From Paraconexibacter algicola (lineage in GTDB: Bacteria > Actinomycetota > Thermoleophilia > Solirubrobacterales > Solirubrobacteraceae), in the NCBI RefSeq assembly GCF_003044185.1, contig NZ_PYYB01000003.1, positions 399,307 to 463,306 on the forward strand: 64,000 nucleotides of DNA. The letters run 5' to 3'. The notes under the pieces were generated by a model, which was not told the DNA's origin, searched no databases, and saw only the letters and a program-made list of their open reading frames with translations. Shown here one piece after another: positions 7,840 through 17,655 of the stretch. Numbering within the stretch: position 1 is the stretch's first letter; every line of letters starts with the position of its first letter. The position numbers and the translations under genes were made by a program.

Positions 7840-8046
7840 TCAGGAGCCGGTCGGCGGGGTGACGTCCTCGAAGCCCTCGCGACCGGCGGTGCGCAGCGCG
7901 TAGTACTCGGGCTCGACGTCGGGCGCGTCCTCGGTCGGCTCCGGACGCGAGGCGCGGCGGGCCTGCTTGTCCAGGCGCTTCTCGCGCTTGCGCTGCTCGC
8001 GCTGGAGCTTCGCCATCGTCGTCTTCTTCTTCGCGTTCGAGCCCAT
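7840..8046 (-). CDS. Small basic protein of unknown function
   Basis: This 68-residue protein has a strongly charged N-terminal half (KLQREQRKREKRLDKQ), probably a helix, then an acidic middle with PDVEPEYYALR. An excellent GGAAGGAGC site precedes the ATG. It has no cysteines, membrane segment or known domain. It lies downstream of cspA on the same strand, beyond a strong hairpin. Confidence 0.65.
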   Translation of the reverse strand: MGSNAKKKTTMAKLQREQRKREKRLDKQARRASRPEPTEDAPDVEPEYYALRTAGREGFEDVTPPTGS

Positions 8047-8082
8047 GGGGGCTCCTTCCGGTCGGGGGAGTCAGAGCACGAC

Positions 8083-8109
8083 CGAGGGCCCGGGAGACCC
8101 GGGCCCTCG
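8083..8109 (-). terminator. Intrinsic hairpin after cspA
   Basis: CGAGGGCCCGGG (8083-8094) and CCCGGGCCCTCG (8098-8109) form a perfect 12-bp stem with a 3-nt loop, 19 nt past the cspA stop. There is no T tract, which is common in high-GC genomes. It separates cspA from the small basic gene. Confidence 0.75.
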
Positions 8110-8128
8110 ACGGTCCTTCAGCGTGGTG

Positions 8129-8332
8129 CTAGAGCGCGACGACGTTCGCGGCGGCGGGGCCCTTGGGGCCCGCCTCGGCGTCGTAGCTCACCTTGGCACC
8201 CTCGGCCAGCGTCTTGAAGCCGCTGCCCTGGATCTGCTTGTGATGGACGAAGAGGTCCTTGCCCGAGTCGTCCGGCGTGATGAAGCCGAAGCCCTTCTCG
8301 TCGCTGAACCACTTGACGGTTCCAGTAGCCAT
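8129..8332 (-). CDS. cspA: Cold-shock protein
   Basis: This 67-residue single CSD/OB-fold nucleic-acid chaperone has RNP1 (KGFGFIT) and RNP2 (DLFVHH) for single-stranded RNA/DNA binding, and opens MATGTVKWF as in most actinobacterial Csp. GGAGGG precedes ATG 8332; longer in-frame starts lack family support. About 120 nt of noncoding leader separates it from the methyltransferase, leaving room for the structured 5-prime leader typical of csp genes. Confidence 0.95.
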   Translation of the reverse strand: MATGTVKWFSDEKGFGFITPDDSGKDLFVHHKQIQGSGFKTLAEGAKVSYDAEAGPKGPAAANVVAL

Positions 8333-8456
8333 GTTGCTGCCCTCCGGGGGTATGTGCACTGCGAGACGCGGAGGAGCTGCGAGGCTGCTGCGGGTAACGC
8401 CGGACACTGCTGGTCGGCCGAGCGGATGCCCGACCCGTGAGACCAGCGTAGCGTAC

Positions 8457-9185
8457 TCAGGCCCGGGGCTTGTGCGCCAGCAGCAGGAGCGTGTGGCCGA
8501 AGCGGGCCGCGGGCGGGATCGAGCCCACCGCCCGGTCGGCGCCGTGCAGCGCCCGCTGGAGCCGCGGCGGCAGCCGCCGCCACGAGTAGGTGAGGGCGTG
8601 CAGCTCGGGCTGCAGGCCGGCGCGCCGGGCGTGGCGCGCGAGGCCGCGCGGGGACAGCGGCACGTCGTCGGGCGTCCCGTGGATCCGCGTGCCGAGGCCG
8701 ACGCGGTTGGCGAGCGCGAGGCCCGCGCCCACGGGATGCCAGAGGCCGGGTTCGACCGCGATCGCGGTCCCGCCGGGCCGCAGCAGCCGCGCCGCCTCCG
8801 CGAACACGGGGTCCAGCGGCCCCTGGAAGACGATGTGGTGCAGGACCAGGCGGTAGAGGACGACGTCGAACGACGCGTCGGGCAGGTCGTGCAGCTCCCC
8901 CGCCGCGCCCGGAGCGGCCGCGTCCGCCCGGCCGTCCTGCACCACCCACTCCGCGCGGGCGGCGTCGAGGTCGTTGGCGGTCAGGCGCCAGGCCGGTGCC
9001 GGGAAGAGATGGCGACCCGGGTGCCAGCCGCAGCCGACGCTCAGCACGTCCCCGCCCGCGTCGAGGTCGAGTCGCCGGCCGACGAGGCGCCGCTCCCGCT
9101 CGAACAGCCAGTCGTAGTGCAGCTGCAGCGTCCGCGGGGAGGAGCGCCGGTCGAGCAGGTTGTCCGGCTCGTACTCCTCGGACAT
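8457..9185 (-). CDS. SAM-dependent class I methyltransferase
   Basis: This 242-residue protein has a Rossmann-fold motif I ([11 protein letters not shown] near residue 48), an acidic loop (LTANDLD) and motif IV/post-I ([13 protein letters not shown]), followed by [14 protein letters not shown]. These mark the UbiE/Methyltransf_11 group. The substrate is unknown. ATG 9185 overlaps the gpmI TGA (ATGA), so it is translationally coupled as the last gene of the glycolytic operon, an unusual partner. Confidence 0.8.
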   Translation of the reverse strand: MSEEYEPDNLLDRRSSPRTLQLHYDWLFERERRLVGRRLDLDAGGDVLSVGCGWHPGRHLFPAPAWRLTANDLDAARAEWVVQDGRADAAAPGAAGELHDLPDASFDVVLYRLVLHHIVFQGPLDPVFAEAARLLRPGGTAIAVEPGLWHPVGAGLALANRVGLGTRIHGTPDDVPLSPRGLARHARRAGLQPELHALTYSWRRLPPRLQRALHGADRAVGSIPPAARFGHTLLLLAHKPRA

Positions 9186-10675
9186 CAGCGCTGCAGCAGC
9201 GAGACGCCCGTCATCTCCGGCGGCTGCTCGATCCCGAGGAGGTCGAGGACGGTCGGGGCGACGTCGGCGAGGATGCCCCCGTCCCGCAGCGCCGGAGCGG
9301 CGTCCGCGAGCGCGTCGGGCCAGACCACGACGAGCGGGACCGGGTTCAGCGAGTGCGCGGTGTTCGGCGAGCCGTCGGGCTCGAGCATGTTGTCCGCGTT
9401 CCCGTGGTCGGCCGTGACGATGACCGCGCCACCGCTCCCGGTCACCGTCGCGACGACGTCCGCGAGGCAGCCGTCGACGGTCTCGATCGCCTTCACGGCC
9501 GCCGGGATGACCCCGGTGTGCCCGACCATGTCGGGGTTGGCGAAGTTGATGACGCCGAACGCCGGGCCGTCCTGGTCCCAGCCCGCGACGAACTTGTCGC
9601 GCGCCTCGTGCGCGCTCATCTCGGGCTTGAGGTCGTAGGTCGCGACGTCGCGCGGCGACGGGGCCATCTCCCGCCGCTCGCCCGCGAACGGGGTCTCCTC
9701 CCCGCCGTTGAAGAAGTACGTGACGTGCGGGTACTTCTCGGTCTCGGCGACGTGCAGCTGCGTGCGGCCCGTGCCGGCGACGACGGACGCGAGCGTCACG
9801 GTCGGGCGGTCGGGCGCGAACGCCACCGGCCAGTCCCAGCTCTCGTCGTAGGTCGTCAGCGACGTGTAGCGCGCGACGTGCGGCGCGATCGCGGCCGTGA
9901 GCTGCCGCATGCGGTCGGGGCGGAAGTTGAAGGCCAGGACGCTGTCGCCCGGGCGGATGACGCCCTCCGACCCGACCGTGGTGGCGGAGACGAACTCGTC
10001 CGTCTCGTCGCGCGCGTACGCGGCCTCGACCGCGGCGCGGCCCGTGTCGGCGTGGTGCTCGGCGGTCCCGCTCACGAGGAGATCGACCGCCGCCGCCGTG
10101 CGCTCCTCGCGGTTGTCGCGGTCCATCGCGAAGTAGCGGCCGATCACGCTCGCGACCCGCGCGTTGCCGGCCGCCGCGCACTGCTCGTCGACCGCGCCGA
10201 CGAACCCGGCGCCACTGGTCGGCAGCGTGTCGCGGCCGTCGGTGAACGCGTGGACGACGACCTCGGGGACCCGCAGCTGCGCGCCGAGCTCGATCAGCGC
10301 CTGCAGGTGCCGGTCGGAGGAGTGGACCCCACCGTCGCTGACCAGGCCGATCAGGTGGACCCGATCGAACCCCGTGAAGGCGGCGCGGAGCGTCTCGTTC
10401 CCGCCGAGCTCGCCCTGCTGCACCGCGTCGTCGATCCGGGTGAGGTCCTGCCGCACGATCGCCCCGGCCCCGAGGTTGAGATGCCCCACCTCGGAGTTGC
10501 CCATCTGCCCGTCGGGCAGGCCGACCGCGCGCCCGCAGGCGGTGAGCTGCGTGTGCGGGAACCGCTCCCACAGGCCGTCGAACGTCGGCGTGGCGGCGAG
10601 CGAGACGGCGTTGCCCGGTCCCGCCGGGGCCAGGCCCCAGCCGTCGAGGACGACGAGGGTGACCGACGGGACCAT
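9185..10675 (-). CDS. gpmI: 2,3-bisphosphoglycerate-independent phosphoglycerate mutase
   Basis: This 496-residue Mn-dependent enzyme converts 3-phosphoglycerate to 2-phosphoglycerate. The metal-binding start is VLDGWGLAP; the phosphoserine segment is GQMGNSEVGHLNLGAG. GGVHSSDRHLQAL and FTDGRDTLP in the phosphotransferase insert, and TADHGNADNM near the end, complete the family set. Length is close to the usual 510. It ends the gap-pgk-tpiA-gpmI run. Most Actinobacteria use the dPGM type, so this choice is informative about the lineage. Confidence 0.96.
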   Translation of the reverse strand: MVPSVTLVVLDGWGLAPAGPGNAVSLAATPTFDGLWERFPHTQLTACGRAVGLPDGQMGNSEVGHLNLGAGAIVRQDLTRIDDAVQQGELGGNETLRAAFTGFDRVHLIGLVSDGGVHSSDRHLQALIELGAQLRVPEVVVHAFTDGRDTLPTSGAGFVGAVDEQCAAAGNARVASVIGRYFAMDRDNREERTAAAVDLLVSGTAEHHADTGRAAVEAAYARDETDEFVSATTVGSEGVIRPGDSVLAFNFRPDRMRQLTAAIAPHVARYTSLTTYDESWDWPVAFAPDRPTVTLASVVAGTGRTQLHVAETEKYPHVTYFFNGGEETPFAGERREMAPSPRDVATYDLKPEMSAHEARDKFVAGWDQDGPAFGVINFANPDMVGHTGVIPAAVKAIETVDGCLADVVATVTGSGGAVIVTADHGNADNMLEPDGSPNTAHSLNPVPLVVVWPDALADAAPALRDGGILADVAPTVLDLLGIEQPPEMTGVSLLQR

Positions 10676-10679
10676 GCCG

Positions 10680-11453
10680 CTAGCCCTTCGGGCCCTGCGC
10701 GACCGCCGCCTCGACGATCGGCACGAACTTCGCGGGATCCAGCGACGCGCCGCCGATCAGCCCACCGTCGCAGTCGGGCAGCGCCAGCAGCTCGGCCGCG
10801 TTCTCCGCGTTCATCGACCCGCCGTAGAGGATCCGCGTGCGGGCGGCCTGCTCCTTGGAGCGGTCGGCGACGAGCGCGCGGACGAAGCTGAGCGCGTCCT
10901 GCGCCTGCTCGGGGGTGGCGGTGAGGCCGGTGCCGATCGCCCAGACGGGCTCGTAGGCGATAACGACCTCGCCGAGCCGGTCGGTGTCGAGCTTCTCGAG
11001 TCCCTCCTGCACCTGGTGGCGCAGGCGACGCTCGGTCTCCCCGTTCTCGCGCTCCTCCTCGGTCTCGCCGACGCAGAGGATGACCTTCAGGCCGGCGTCG
11101 AGCGCGGCGGGGACCTTCAGCGCCAGCGCCTTGTCGGTCTCCCCGAAGTACTGGCGCCGCTCGGAGTGCCCGAGGACCGCGCCGTGCACGTCGATCTCCG
11201 TGAGCATCGCCGCGGAGATCTCACCCGTGTACGCGCCGTTGGGGGCCTCGTGCATGTTCTGGGCGTAGACCTCCACGCGCGAGCCGCGGGTGGAGTCGAC
11301 CATCGCCTCGAGGTCGAGGTACGGCACGCAGAGCGCGACGTCCGCGCCGTCGGTGGCGTACAGCTTGGGCAGCAGCGCCTGGATGAACTGCTCGGCCTCG
11401 GCGACCGTCTTGTTCATCTTCCAGTTGCCGGCGATCAGGGGGATGCGGCTCAC
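10680..11453 (-). CDS. tpiA: Triose-phosphate isomerase
   Basis: This 257-residue TIM barrel interconverts DHAP and glyceraldehyde 3-phosphate. Active-site Lys is in AGNWKMNK, His in GHSERRQYF, Glu in AYEPVWAIGTG, and the phosphate loop is YGGSMN...GGLIGGASL. The GTG start at 11453 overlaps the pgk TGA, so the two are coupled. The gpmI start lies 4 nt beyond its stop. Confidence 0.97.
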   Translation of the reverse strand: MSRIPLIAGNWKMNKTVAEAEQFIQALLPKLYATDGADVALCVPYLDLEAMVDSTRGSRVEVYAQNMHEAPNGAYTGEISAAMLTEIDVHGAVLGHSERRQYFGETDKALALKVPAALDAGLKVILCVGETEEERENGETERRLRHQVQEGLEKLDTDRLGEVVIAYEPVWAIGTGLTATPEQAQDALSFVRALVADRSKEQAARTRILYGGSMNAENAAELLALPDCDGGLIGGASLDPAKFVPIVEAAVAQGPKG

Positions 11454-12604
11454 GACAGGACCTCCACTCCGGGAAGGGTCTTCCCTTCGATCAGCTCCAG
11501 CGACGCGCCGCCGCCGGTGGACAGGTGGGTGACGCGCGACTCGAGGCCGAACTGCGCCAGGGCCGCGGCGCTGTCGCCGCCGCCCACGACCGTCGTGCCC
11601 TCGCACGCGGCCACGGCCTCGGCGACCGCCTTCGTGCCGGCCGCGAACGGCTCGAGCTCGAAGGCGCCCATCGGGCCGTTCCAGAACACGGTGCCGGCGG
11701 CGACGATCTCCGCCGCGTAGCCCTCGGCCGTCCTCGGGCCGACGTCGAGGCCCATCTGGCCGTCGGGCACGTCGACGCCGTCGAGCGGCGTGACCGTCGT
11801 GTCGGCGGAGAAGGACTCCCCGAGCACGAGATCGGTCGGCAGCAGCAGGCGGCAGCCCTTCGCGGCCGCGTCGTCGAGCGCGCGCCGGGCGACCGCGACG
11901 CCGTCCTCCTCGCACAGCGACGCGCCGACGGCGTGCCCCTGGGCCTTGAAGAACGGGAAGCACATCGCGCCGCCGATGAGGATCGCGTCGGCCGTGTCGA
12001 GGAACGCGTCGATGACGCCGATCTTGTCGGTCACCTTCGCGCCCCCGACGATCGCGACGAGCGGCTTCTGCGGCGCGGCGAGGATGCCGTTGAGCGTCTC
12101 GACCTCGCGCTGCAGCAGCCGGCCGGCCGCGGACGGCAGCAGCGTCGCGACGCCGTGCGTCGAGGCGTGCGCGCGGTGCGCCGCCCCGAACGCGTCGTTG
12201 ACGTAGACGTCCGCGAGGGCCGCGTACTGCGCGGCCAGCGCGGGATCGTCCTTCGTCTCGCCCGCCTCGTAGCGGACGTTCTCCAGCAGGACGACCTCGC
12301 CGTCCGGCAGCGCGGAGGGATCCAGGCTCTCCGCGACCGGCACGTCGAGCTCCAGCAGCTCACCCAGCCGCGCCGCGATCGGCTTCAGCGACAGCGCGGG
12401 GTCGCGCTCCCCCTTCGGCCGGCCGAGGTGCGCCATGAGCACGAGCTTGGCGGCGCCCTTCTCGCGGAGCTCCGCGAGGGTCGGGAGGGCACCGCGGATG
12501 CGTGCGTCGTCCGTGACGCGGCCGTCCTGGTCCTGGGGGACGTTGAAGTCCACCCGGACGAGGACGACCTTGCCGGAGACGTCGAGGTCGTCGAGGGTCC
12601 TCAA
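11450..12604 (-). CDS. pgk: Phosphoglycerate kinase
   Basis: This 384-residue two-domain kinase makes ATP from 1,3-bisphosphoglycerate. Visible are the substrate site LVRVDFNVP, the hinge/nucleotide region GGAKVTDKIGV, and the C-terminal GGGDSAAAL. The start codon appears to be TTG (12604), only 4 nt from the gap stop, with just a weak upstream purine run. No ATG fits before the conserved VSGKVVLVRVDFN, so efficient translation probably relies on coupling to gap. Confidence 0.95.
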   Translation of the reverse strand: MRTLDDLDVSGKVVLVRVDFNVPQDQDGRVTDDARIRGALPTLAELREKGAAKLVLMAHLGRPKGERDPALSLKPIAARLGELLELDVPVAESLDPSALPDGEVVLLENVRYEAGETKDDPALAAQYAALADVYVNDAFGAAHRAHASTHGVATLLPSAAGRLLQREVETLNGILAAPQKPLVAIVGGAKVTDKIGVIDAFLDTADAILIGGAMCFPFFKAQGHAVGASLCEEDGVAVARRALDDAAAKGCRLLLPTDLVLGESFSADTTVTPLDGVDVPDGQMGLDVGPRTAEGYAAEIVAAGTVFWNGPMGAFELEPFAAGTKAVAEAVAACEGTTVVGGGDSAAALAQFGLESRVTHLSTGGGASLELIEGKTLPGVEVLS

Positions 12605-12608
12605 GGCT

Positions 12609-13685
<1,077 letters not shown>

Positions 13686-13711
13686 CTACCTTGGACGTGC
13701 GCATTTCGACC

Positions 13712-14412
13712 TCACGCCACGAGTCGGAGCGGCGGAGCGCGGTGCGGGGTCTCCCGCAGCAGCCGCCCGCGCGGGTCGCGGACCTCGAGCACCCCGGCAC
13801 GTCGTCGTGCGGTGAAGCCGCCCTCGTGCACGAGCCGATGGTGGAACGCGCACAGCAGCACGAGGTTGTCGAGGTCGGTCCGGCCGCCGTGGGCCCAGTG
13901 CACGAGGTGGTGCCCGGCGAGCCCGTGGCGACGGTCGCAGCCCGGCATGGCGCAGCAGCGCCCGTCCCCGCGCCTCGAGCGCGCGCCGCAGCGCCGGCGT
14001 GATGACCCGCTGGGTCCGCCCGAGGTCGAGCCCGGGGACGGACACCTCGGCGTCGCAGCACAGCCGCCTCGCGAGCTCCGACGGGACCGCCGGGCCGTCC
14101 TCCAGCGCGCAGACGTCCCCCGCCCGTGGCTCGTCCCCGGTCGCGCGACAGGCCAGCGCGGCCGGGTCGGCGTGCAGCACCACGTGGGTGCGCGGGGCGC
14201 CGCTGCGCGCGAGCTCCGCCAGCGCGTCGGCGCGCCGCGCCACCCGCGAGGGCCGCGCACCGCCGGGCTCGGGCTCCGGGTGCAGCGCCGCCGCGGCGGT
14301 CTCCACCGCCTCCACGAACGCGGCCCCGGCGTCCGCGGCCAGGCGGCCGTAGAAGCGGAGCGTGCCGTCGACGTCGAAGAACCACTCGACGCACCGGCGG
14401 GCGTGAATCGGA
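13712..14412 (-). pseudogene. Truncated and frameshifted DUF222/HNH endonuclease
   Basis: Two frames together spell one DUF222-HNH protein. The upstream part runs from about 14412 (RRCVEWFFDVDGTLRFYGRL...) to ITPALRRALEAR. The HNH part continues in a shifted frame as GRCCAMPGCDRRHGLAGHHL...CAFHHRLVH to TGA at 13712. The frames join at a run of four C (13966-13969); one extra base explains the shift. The N-terminal half of the usual 400-500-residue protein is missing, and the remnant begins at a 30-bp palindrome. These proteins are often multicopy in Actinobacteria, and this copy looks dead. Confidence 0.72.
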
Positions 14413-14442
14413 CGCGTCGCGGTTCAGCTGAACCGCGACGCG
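14413..14442 (-). terminator. Perfect 30-bp palindrome after the VOC gene
   Basis: CGCGTCGCGGTTCAG (14413-14427) is followed at once by its exact complement (14428-14442). It lies 7 nt past the stop of the VOC/rapZ/uvrC transcript and probably terminates it. It is also exactly where the DUF222 remnant loses its upstream part. Confidence 0.7.
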
Positions 14443-14448
14443 CGCCGC

Positions 14449-14814
14449 TCAGACCGAGCCGCTGACGATCTCGACCCGGTAGCCGTCGGGGTCGAGCAGG
14501 TACCCCGCGTAGTACCGCGGGCCGTACTGGTGGCGCGGCCCGGGAGCGCCGTCGTCCCGGCCGCCGGCGGCGAGACCGGCCTCGTGGGCGGCCTGGACGG
14601 CCGCCTTGCCGACCGCCTCGAGCGCCACGTGGCCGTACGCCGGCGCCGGGACGCGGCCGCGCGCGACGATCCAGAACCGCGGGTCGACGCGGCCGTAGGC
14701 GACCGCGCCCGGACCCTCGAACTGCCGGCGGCAGCCCAGGGGGAAGAACAGCGCGTCGTAGAAGCGGGCGGAGCGCGCGAGGTCCGCGACCTCGAAGCCG
14801 ATGTGGGCGATCAC
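14449..14814 (-). CDS. VOC-family (glyoxalase-like) protein
   Basis: This 121-residue single VOC module starts IAHIGFEVADLARSARFYDALF and ends YLLDPDGYRVEIVSGS, with the conserved strand-end Glu. VOC folds bind a divalent metal in glyoxalases and dioxygenases, but many small members are resistance or binding proteins; the function here is open. The GTG start overlaps the rapZ TGA by 4 nt, so it is cotranscribed with rapZ. Confidence 0.8.
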   Translation of the reverse strand: MIAHIGFEVADLARSARFYDALFFPLGCRRQFEGPGAVAYGRVDPRFWIVARGRVPAPAYGHVALEAVGKAAVQAAHEAGLAAGGRDDGAPGPRHQYGPRYYAGYLLDPDGYRVEIVSGSV

Positions 14815-15701
14815 GGCTTGGCGCGGCCGATGTCGCGGTGGACGATCTCGGTGAACAGGTCGTCCCGCTCGCCGTAGCGCGCCCCGAGGTGCTCGGTGAT
14901 CGCGACCGAGCGGTGGCGTCCCCCGGTGCAGCCGATCGCGACCACCAGATGCGTCTTCCCCTCCGCCTGGTACTGGGGGATCAGGAAGTCCAGCAGCGGG
15001 ATCAGGTGCGCGTAGAACGCGTCGAGGATCCCGTCGCGCGACGCGTACTGGACCACCCGCTCGTCCTTGCCGGTGAGCATGCGCAGCTCGGGGACGTAGT
15101 GGGGGTTCGGCAGGAACCGCACGTCGAACGCGAGGTCCGCGTCGCGCGGCGGACCGTGCTTGAAGCCGAAGCTCTCGAACGTCACCGCGAGCTTCGTGAC
15201 CTTCGTCCGGGGGAGGAACTCGTCGGCGATCCGCTTGCGCAGCGTCGCGCCGTTGATGCCGGTCGAGTCCACCACGGCGTCCGCGCGCTCGCGGACCGGG
15301 GCGAGCAGGTCCGCCTCCGCCGCGATGCCCTGCGCGACCGAGCCGCGCGGCGACAGCGGGTGGCGGCGGCGCGTCTCCTTGTAGCGGGTGATGAGCGTGT
15401 CCTCCGACGCCTCCAGGAACAGCACCTGGTGGGGCATGTCGCGCGCGCCGAGATCGTCGAGGACCTCGCTGAGGTGCTCGAAGTAGGAGCCGCCGCGCAC
15501 GTCGCTGACGACCGCCGCCCGCTCGACCTTCGAGCCCTCGTGCAGGAACAGGTCCACCAGCGACCGGATCATCTCCGGCGGCAGGTTGTCGACGCAGAAG
15601 TAGCCCGCGTCCTCGAACACGTTCATCGCGGTCGACTTCCCGGCTCCCGAGAAGCCGGTGATGATCACGAGGTCCTCGAGGCGCGGCGCGGGCTCGGACA
15701 C
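14811..15701 (-). CDS. rapZ: RNase adaptor/NTP-binding protein RapZ (YvcJ)
   Basis: This 296-residue P-loop protein has the Walker A motif GFSGAGKST near residue 17, YFCVDNLPPEMI, and the C-terminal domain with FGFKHGPP, FLPNPHYVPELR and AIGCTGGRHRSV. In E. coli RapZ steers decay of glmZ RNA; in Gram-positives it has GTPase/ATPase activity, and its role is less clear. The GTG start is supported by family alignment. It lies between uvrC and a VOC gene; the yvcK and whiA genes that usually follow in Actinobacteria are not here. Confidence 0.94.
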   Translation of the reverse strand: MSEPAPRLEDLVIITGFSGAGKSTAMNVFEDAGYFCVDNLPPEMIRSLVDLFLHEGSKVERAAVVSDVRGGSYFEHLSEVLDDLGARDMPHQVLFLEASEDTLITRYKETRRRHPLSPRGSVAQGIAAEADLLAPVRERADAVVDSTGINGATLRKRIADEFLPRTKVTKLAVTFESFGFKHGPPRDADLAFDVRFLPNPHYVPELRMLTGKDERVVQYASRDGILDAFYAHLIPLLDFLIPQYQAEGKTHLVVAIGCTGGRHRSVAITEHLGARYGERDDLFTEIVHRDIGRAKP

Positions 15702-15711
15702 GCCCCGGATC

Positions 15712-17607
15712 CTAGCCCGAGGTCCGGTGCAGGAAGGTGTACAGCTCGCGCGCGGTCTTCCCCGGCAGCCCGGGGACCGCCTCGAGCTGCTCGCGGGTGG
15801 CCGACAGGACCGCCTCGGGCGAGCCGAAGTGGTTCAGCAGCGTCCGCTTGCGCGCGGCGCCGATGCCGGGCAGGTCGTCGAGGATCGAGGTCGTCATCGC
15901 CGCGTCGCGCCGCTGGCGGTGATGGGTGATCGCGAAGCGGTGCGCCTCGTCGCGCACGCGCTGCAGCAGCTGCAGCTCGGGCGTGTCGTGCCGCAGCAGG
16001 ATCGGCTGCGGCCGGCCGGGGACGAACACCTCCTCGATGCGCTTGGCGAGCGAGATCACCGCGACGCCGCGGTCGAGGAAGCCCTGCAGGGCGGCGGCGC
16101 CCGCGGACAGCTGGCCCTTGCCGCCGTCGATGACGATGACGTTCGGCAGCGTCGCGAAGCTCTCGTTGCGCGCCGGGTCGTGCGGGCTGAGGTCCTGCTG
16201 GATCTCCCACTGCGCGTAGCGACGCGAGAGCACCTCGTTCATCGAGGCGAAGTCGTCCGGCTTCCCGATCCCCGCCGCCCCGCGGATCTTGAACCGCCGG
16301 TAGTCGGACTTCTTCGGCGCGCCGCCCTCGAACACGACCATCGACGCGACCGTGTGGGTCCCCATGAGGTTCGAGATGTCGAAGCACTCGATGCGCAGCG
16401 GCAGCGTGTCGAGCCCGAGCGCGTCCTGGAGGCCGTCGAGCGCCTCGACGCGCTGCTGGCGGCGCCGCTCGCTCTTGAGCTTCTCCTGGTCGAGCGCGAG
16501 CTTCGCGTTGCGCAGCGCGAGGTCGAGCAGGCGGCGCTTGTCGCCCCGCTCGGCCGCCCGCACCTCGACGGCGGCGCCGCGGCGCTCGGCCAGCAGCTCG
16601 GCCATGACGTCGAGGTCCTCGAGCTCGTGCTGGACAATGACCTGTGGCGGCACCGAGATGCCCTCCCCGTAGTACTGCAGGAGGAACTCGAGCGCGACCT
16701 CCCCCACGTCCGCTTCGGCGACGTTCTCGAGGTAGAAGCTCTGCCGGTCGCTCAGGACCCCGTCGCGGACCTGGAAGACCTGGGCGTTGGCCTCGGTCCC
16801 CTCCAGCGCGATCGCGACGACGTCGAGCGTGCCGACCGCCTCGTTGGAGACGCGCTGCTTCTCCAGCAGGGCCTGCACGCTGCGCAGCCGGTTGCGCTCG
16901 AGCGCCGCCTGCTCGAACTCCTGGGCGGCGGCGGCCGCCTTCATCTTGCGCTCGAGGTCGCGCTCGACCTCCTTGAAGCGGCCGGAGAGGAACGCGACGA
17001 CCCCGTCGATCGACTCCCGGTACTCCTCCTGGCTGACGTAGCCGACGCAGGGAGCCCCGCAGCGCTTGATGTAGTAGTCCAGGCACGGGGAGCCGCTGCG
17101 CCGCCCCGGCTCGGCGCCGGTGCACGAGCGGAACAGGAAGACCTTCGTCAGCAGGTCGAGCGTGTTGCGGACGCGCTTGGCGCTCGAGTACGGGCCGAAG
17201 TACAGGCGGTTGCGCCGGTGCCGCTCCCGGGTGAAGTAGACCCGCGGGTACGGCTCGTCCATGCTGATCGCGATGTACGGGTAGCTCTTGTCGTCGCGCA
17301 GCCGGATGTTGAACTTCGGCCGGTACTGCTTGATGAAGTTCTGCTCGGTGAGGAGCGCCTCGGTCTCGCTGGAGACGAGCAGGCACTGGATGTCCTGCAC
17401 GGCCCGGACCATGTCCGCGTGGCCCGCCGACTGCGGTCGGCCCGACGTCTTCGTGAAGTGCGAGTTGACCCGCTTGCGGATCGACTTCGCCTTGCCGACG
17501 TAGATGACCTTGCCCTTCCCGTCGCGGAACAGGTAGACGCCCGGCCCGTCGGGCAGGGCCTTGCGCTGCTCCTGCAGGCGGGGCTTCTTCGTGGTCGGCG
17601 TGGCCAT
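15712..17607 (-). CDS. uvrC: Excinuclease ABC subunit C
   Basis: This 631-residue nuclease makes both incisions in nucleotide excision repair. Domains in order are GIY-YIG (GVYLFRDGKGKVIYVGKAKS, about 22-42), a Cys-rich region (SPCLDYYIKRCGAPCVGYV), a UvrB-binding UVR helix near 210-240, and an RNase H-like nuclease (CFDISNLMGTHTVASMVVF and VIDGGKGQLSAG). A helix-hairpin-helix follows at the end (LDDLPGIGAARKRTLL). The length is standard. The rapZ start lies about 10 nt past its stop, the classic uvrC-rapZ pairing. Confidence 0.97.
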   Translation of the reverse strand: MATPTTKKPRLQEQRKALPDGPGVYLFRDGKGKVIYVGKAKSIRKRVNSHFTKTSGRPQSAGHADMVRAVQDIQCLLVSSETEALLTEQNFIKQYRPKFNIRLRDDKSYPYIAISMDEPYPRVYFTRERHRRNRLYFGPYSSAKRVRNTLDLLTKVFLFRSCTGAEPGRRSGSPCLDYYIKRCGAPCVGYVSQEEYRESIDGVVAFLSGRFKEVERDLERKMKAAAAAQEFEQAALERNRLRSVQALLEKQRVSNEAVGTLDVVAIALEGTEANAQVFQVRDGVLSDRQSFYLENVAEADVGEVALEFLLQYYGEGISVPPQVIVQHELEDLDVMAELLAERRGAAVEVRAAERGDKRRLLDLALRNAKLALDQEKLKSERRRQQRVEALDGLQDALGLDTLPLRIECFDISNLMGTHTVASMVVFEGGAPKKSDYRRFKIRGAAGIGKPDDFASMNEVLSRRYAQWEIQQDLSPHDPARNESFATLPNVIVIDGGKGQLSAGAAALQGFLDRGVAVISLAKRIEEVFVPGRPQPILLRHDTPELQLLQRVRDEAHRFAITHHRQRRDAAMTTSILDDLPGIGAARKRTLLNHFGSPEAVLSATREQLEAVPGLPGKTARELYTFLHRTSG

Positions 17608-17655
17608 CCCTCGTCCGAGGATACGAACCGCGCCGGGCGGGCAGATCGCCCCCGC

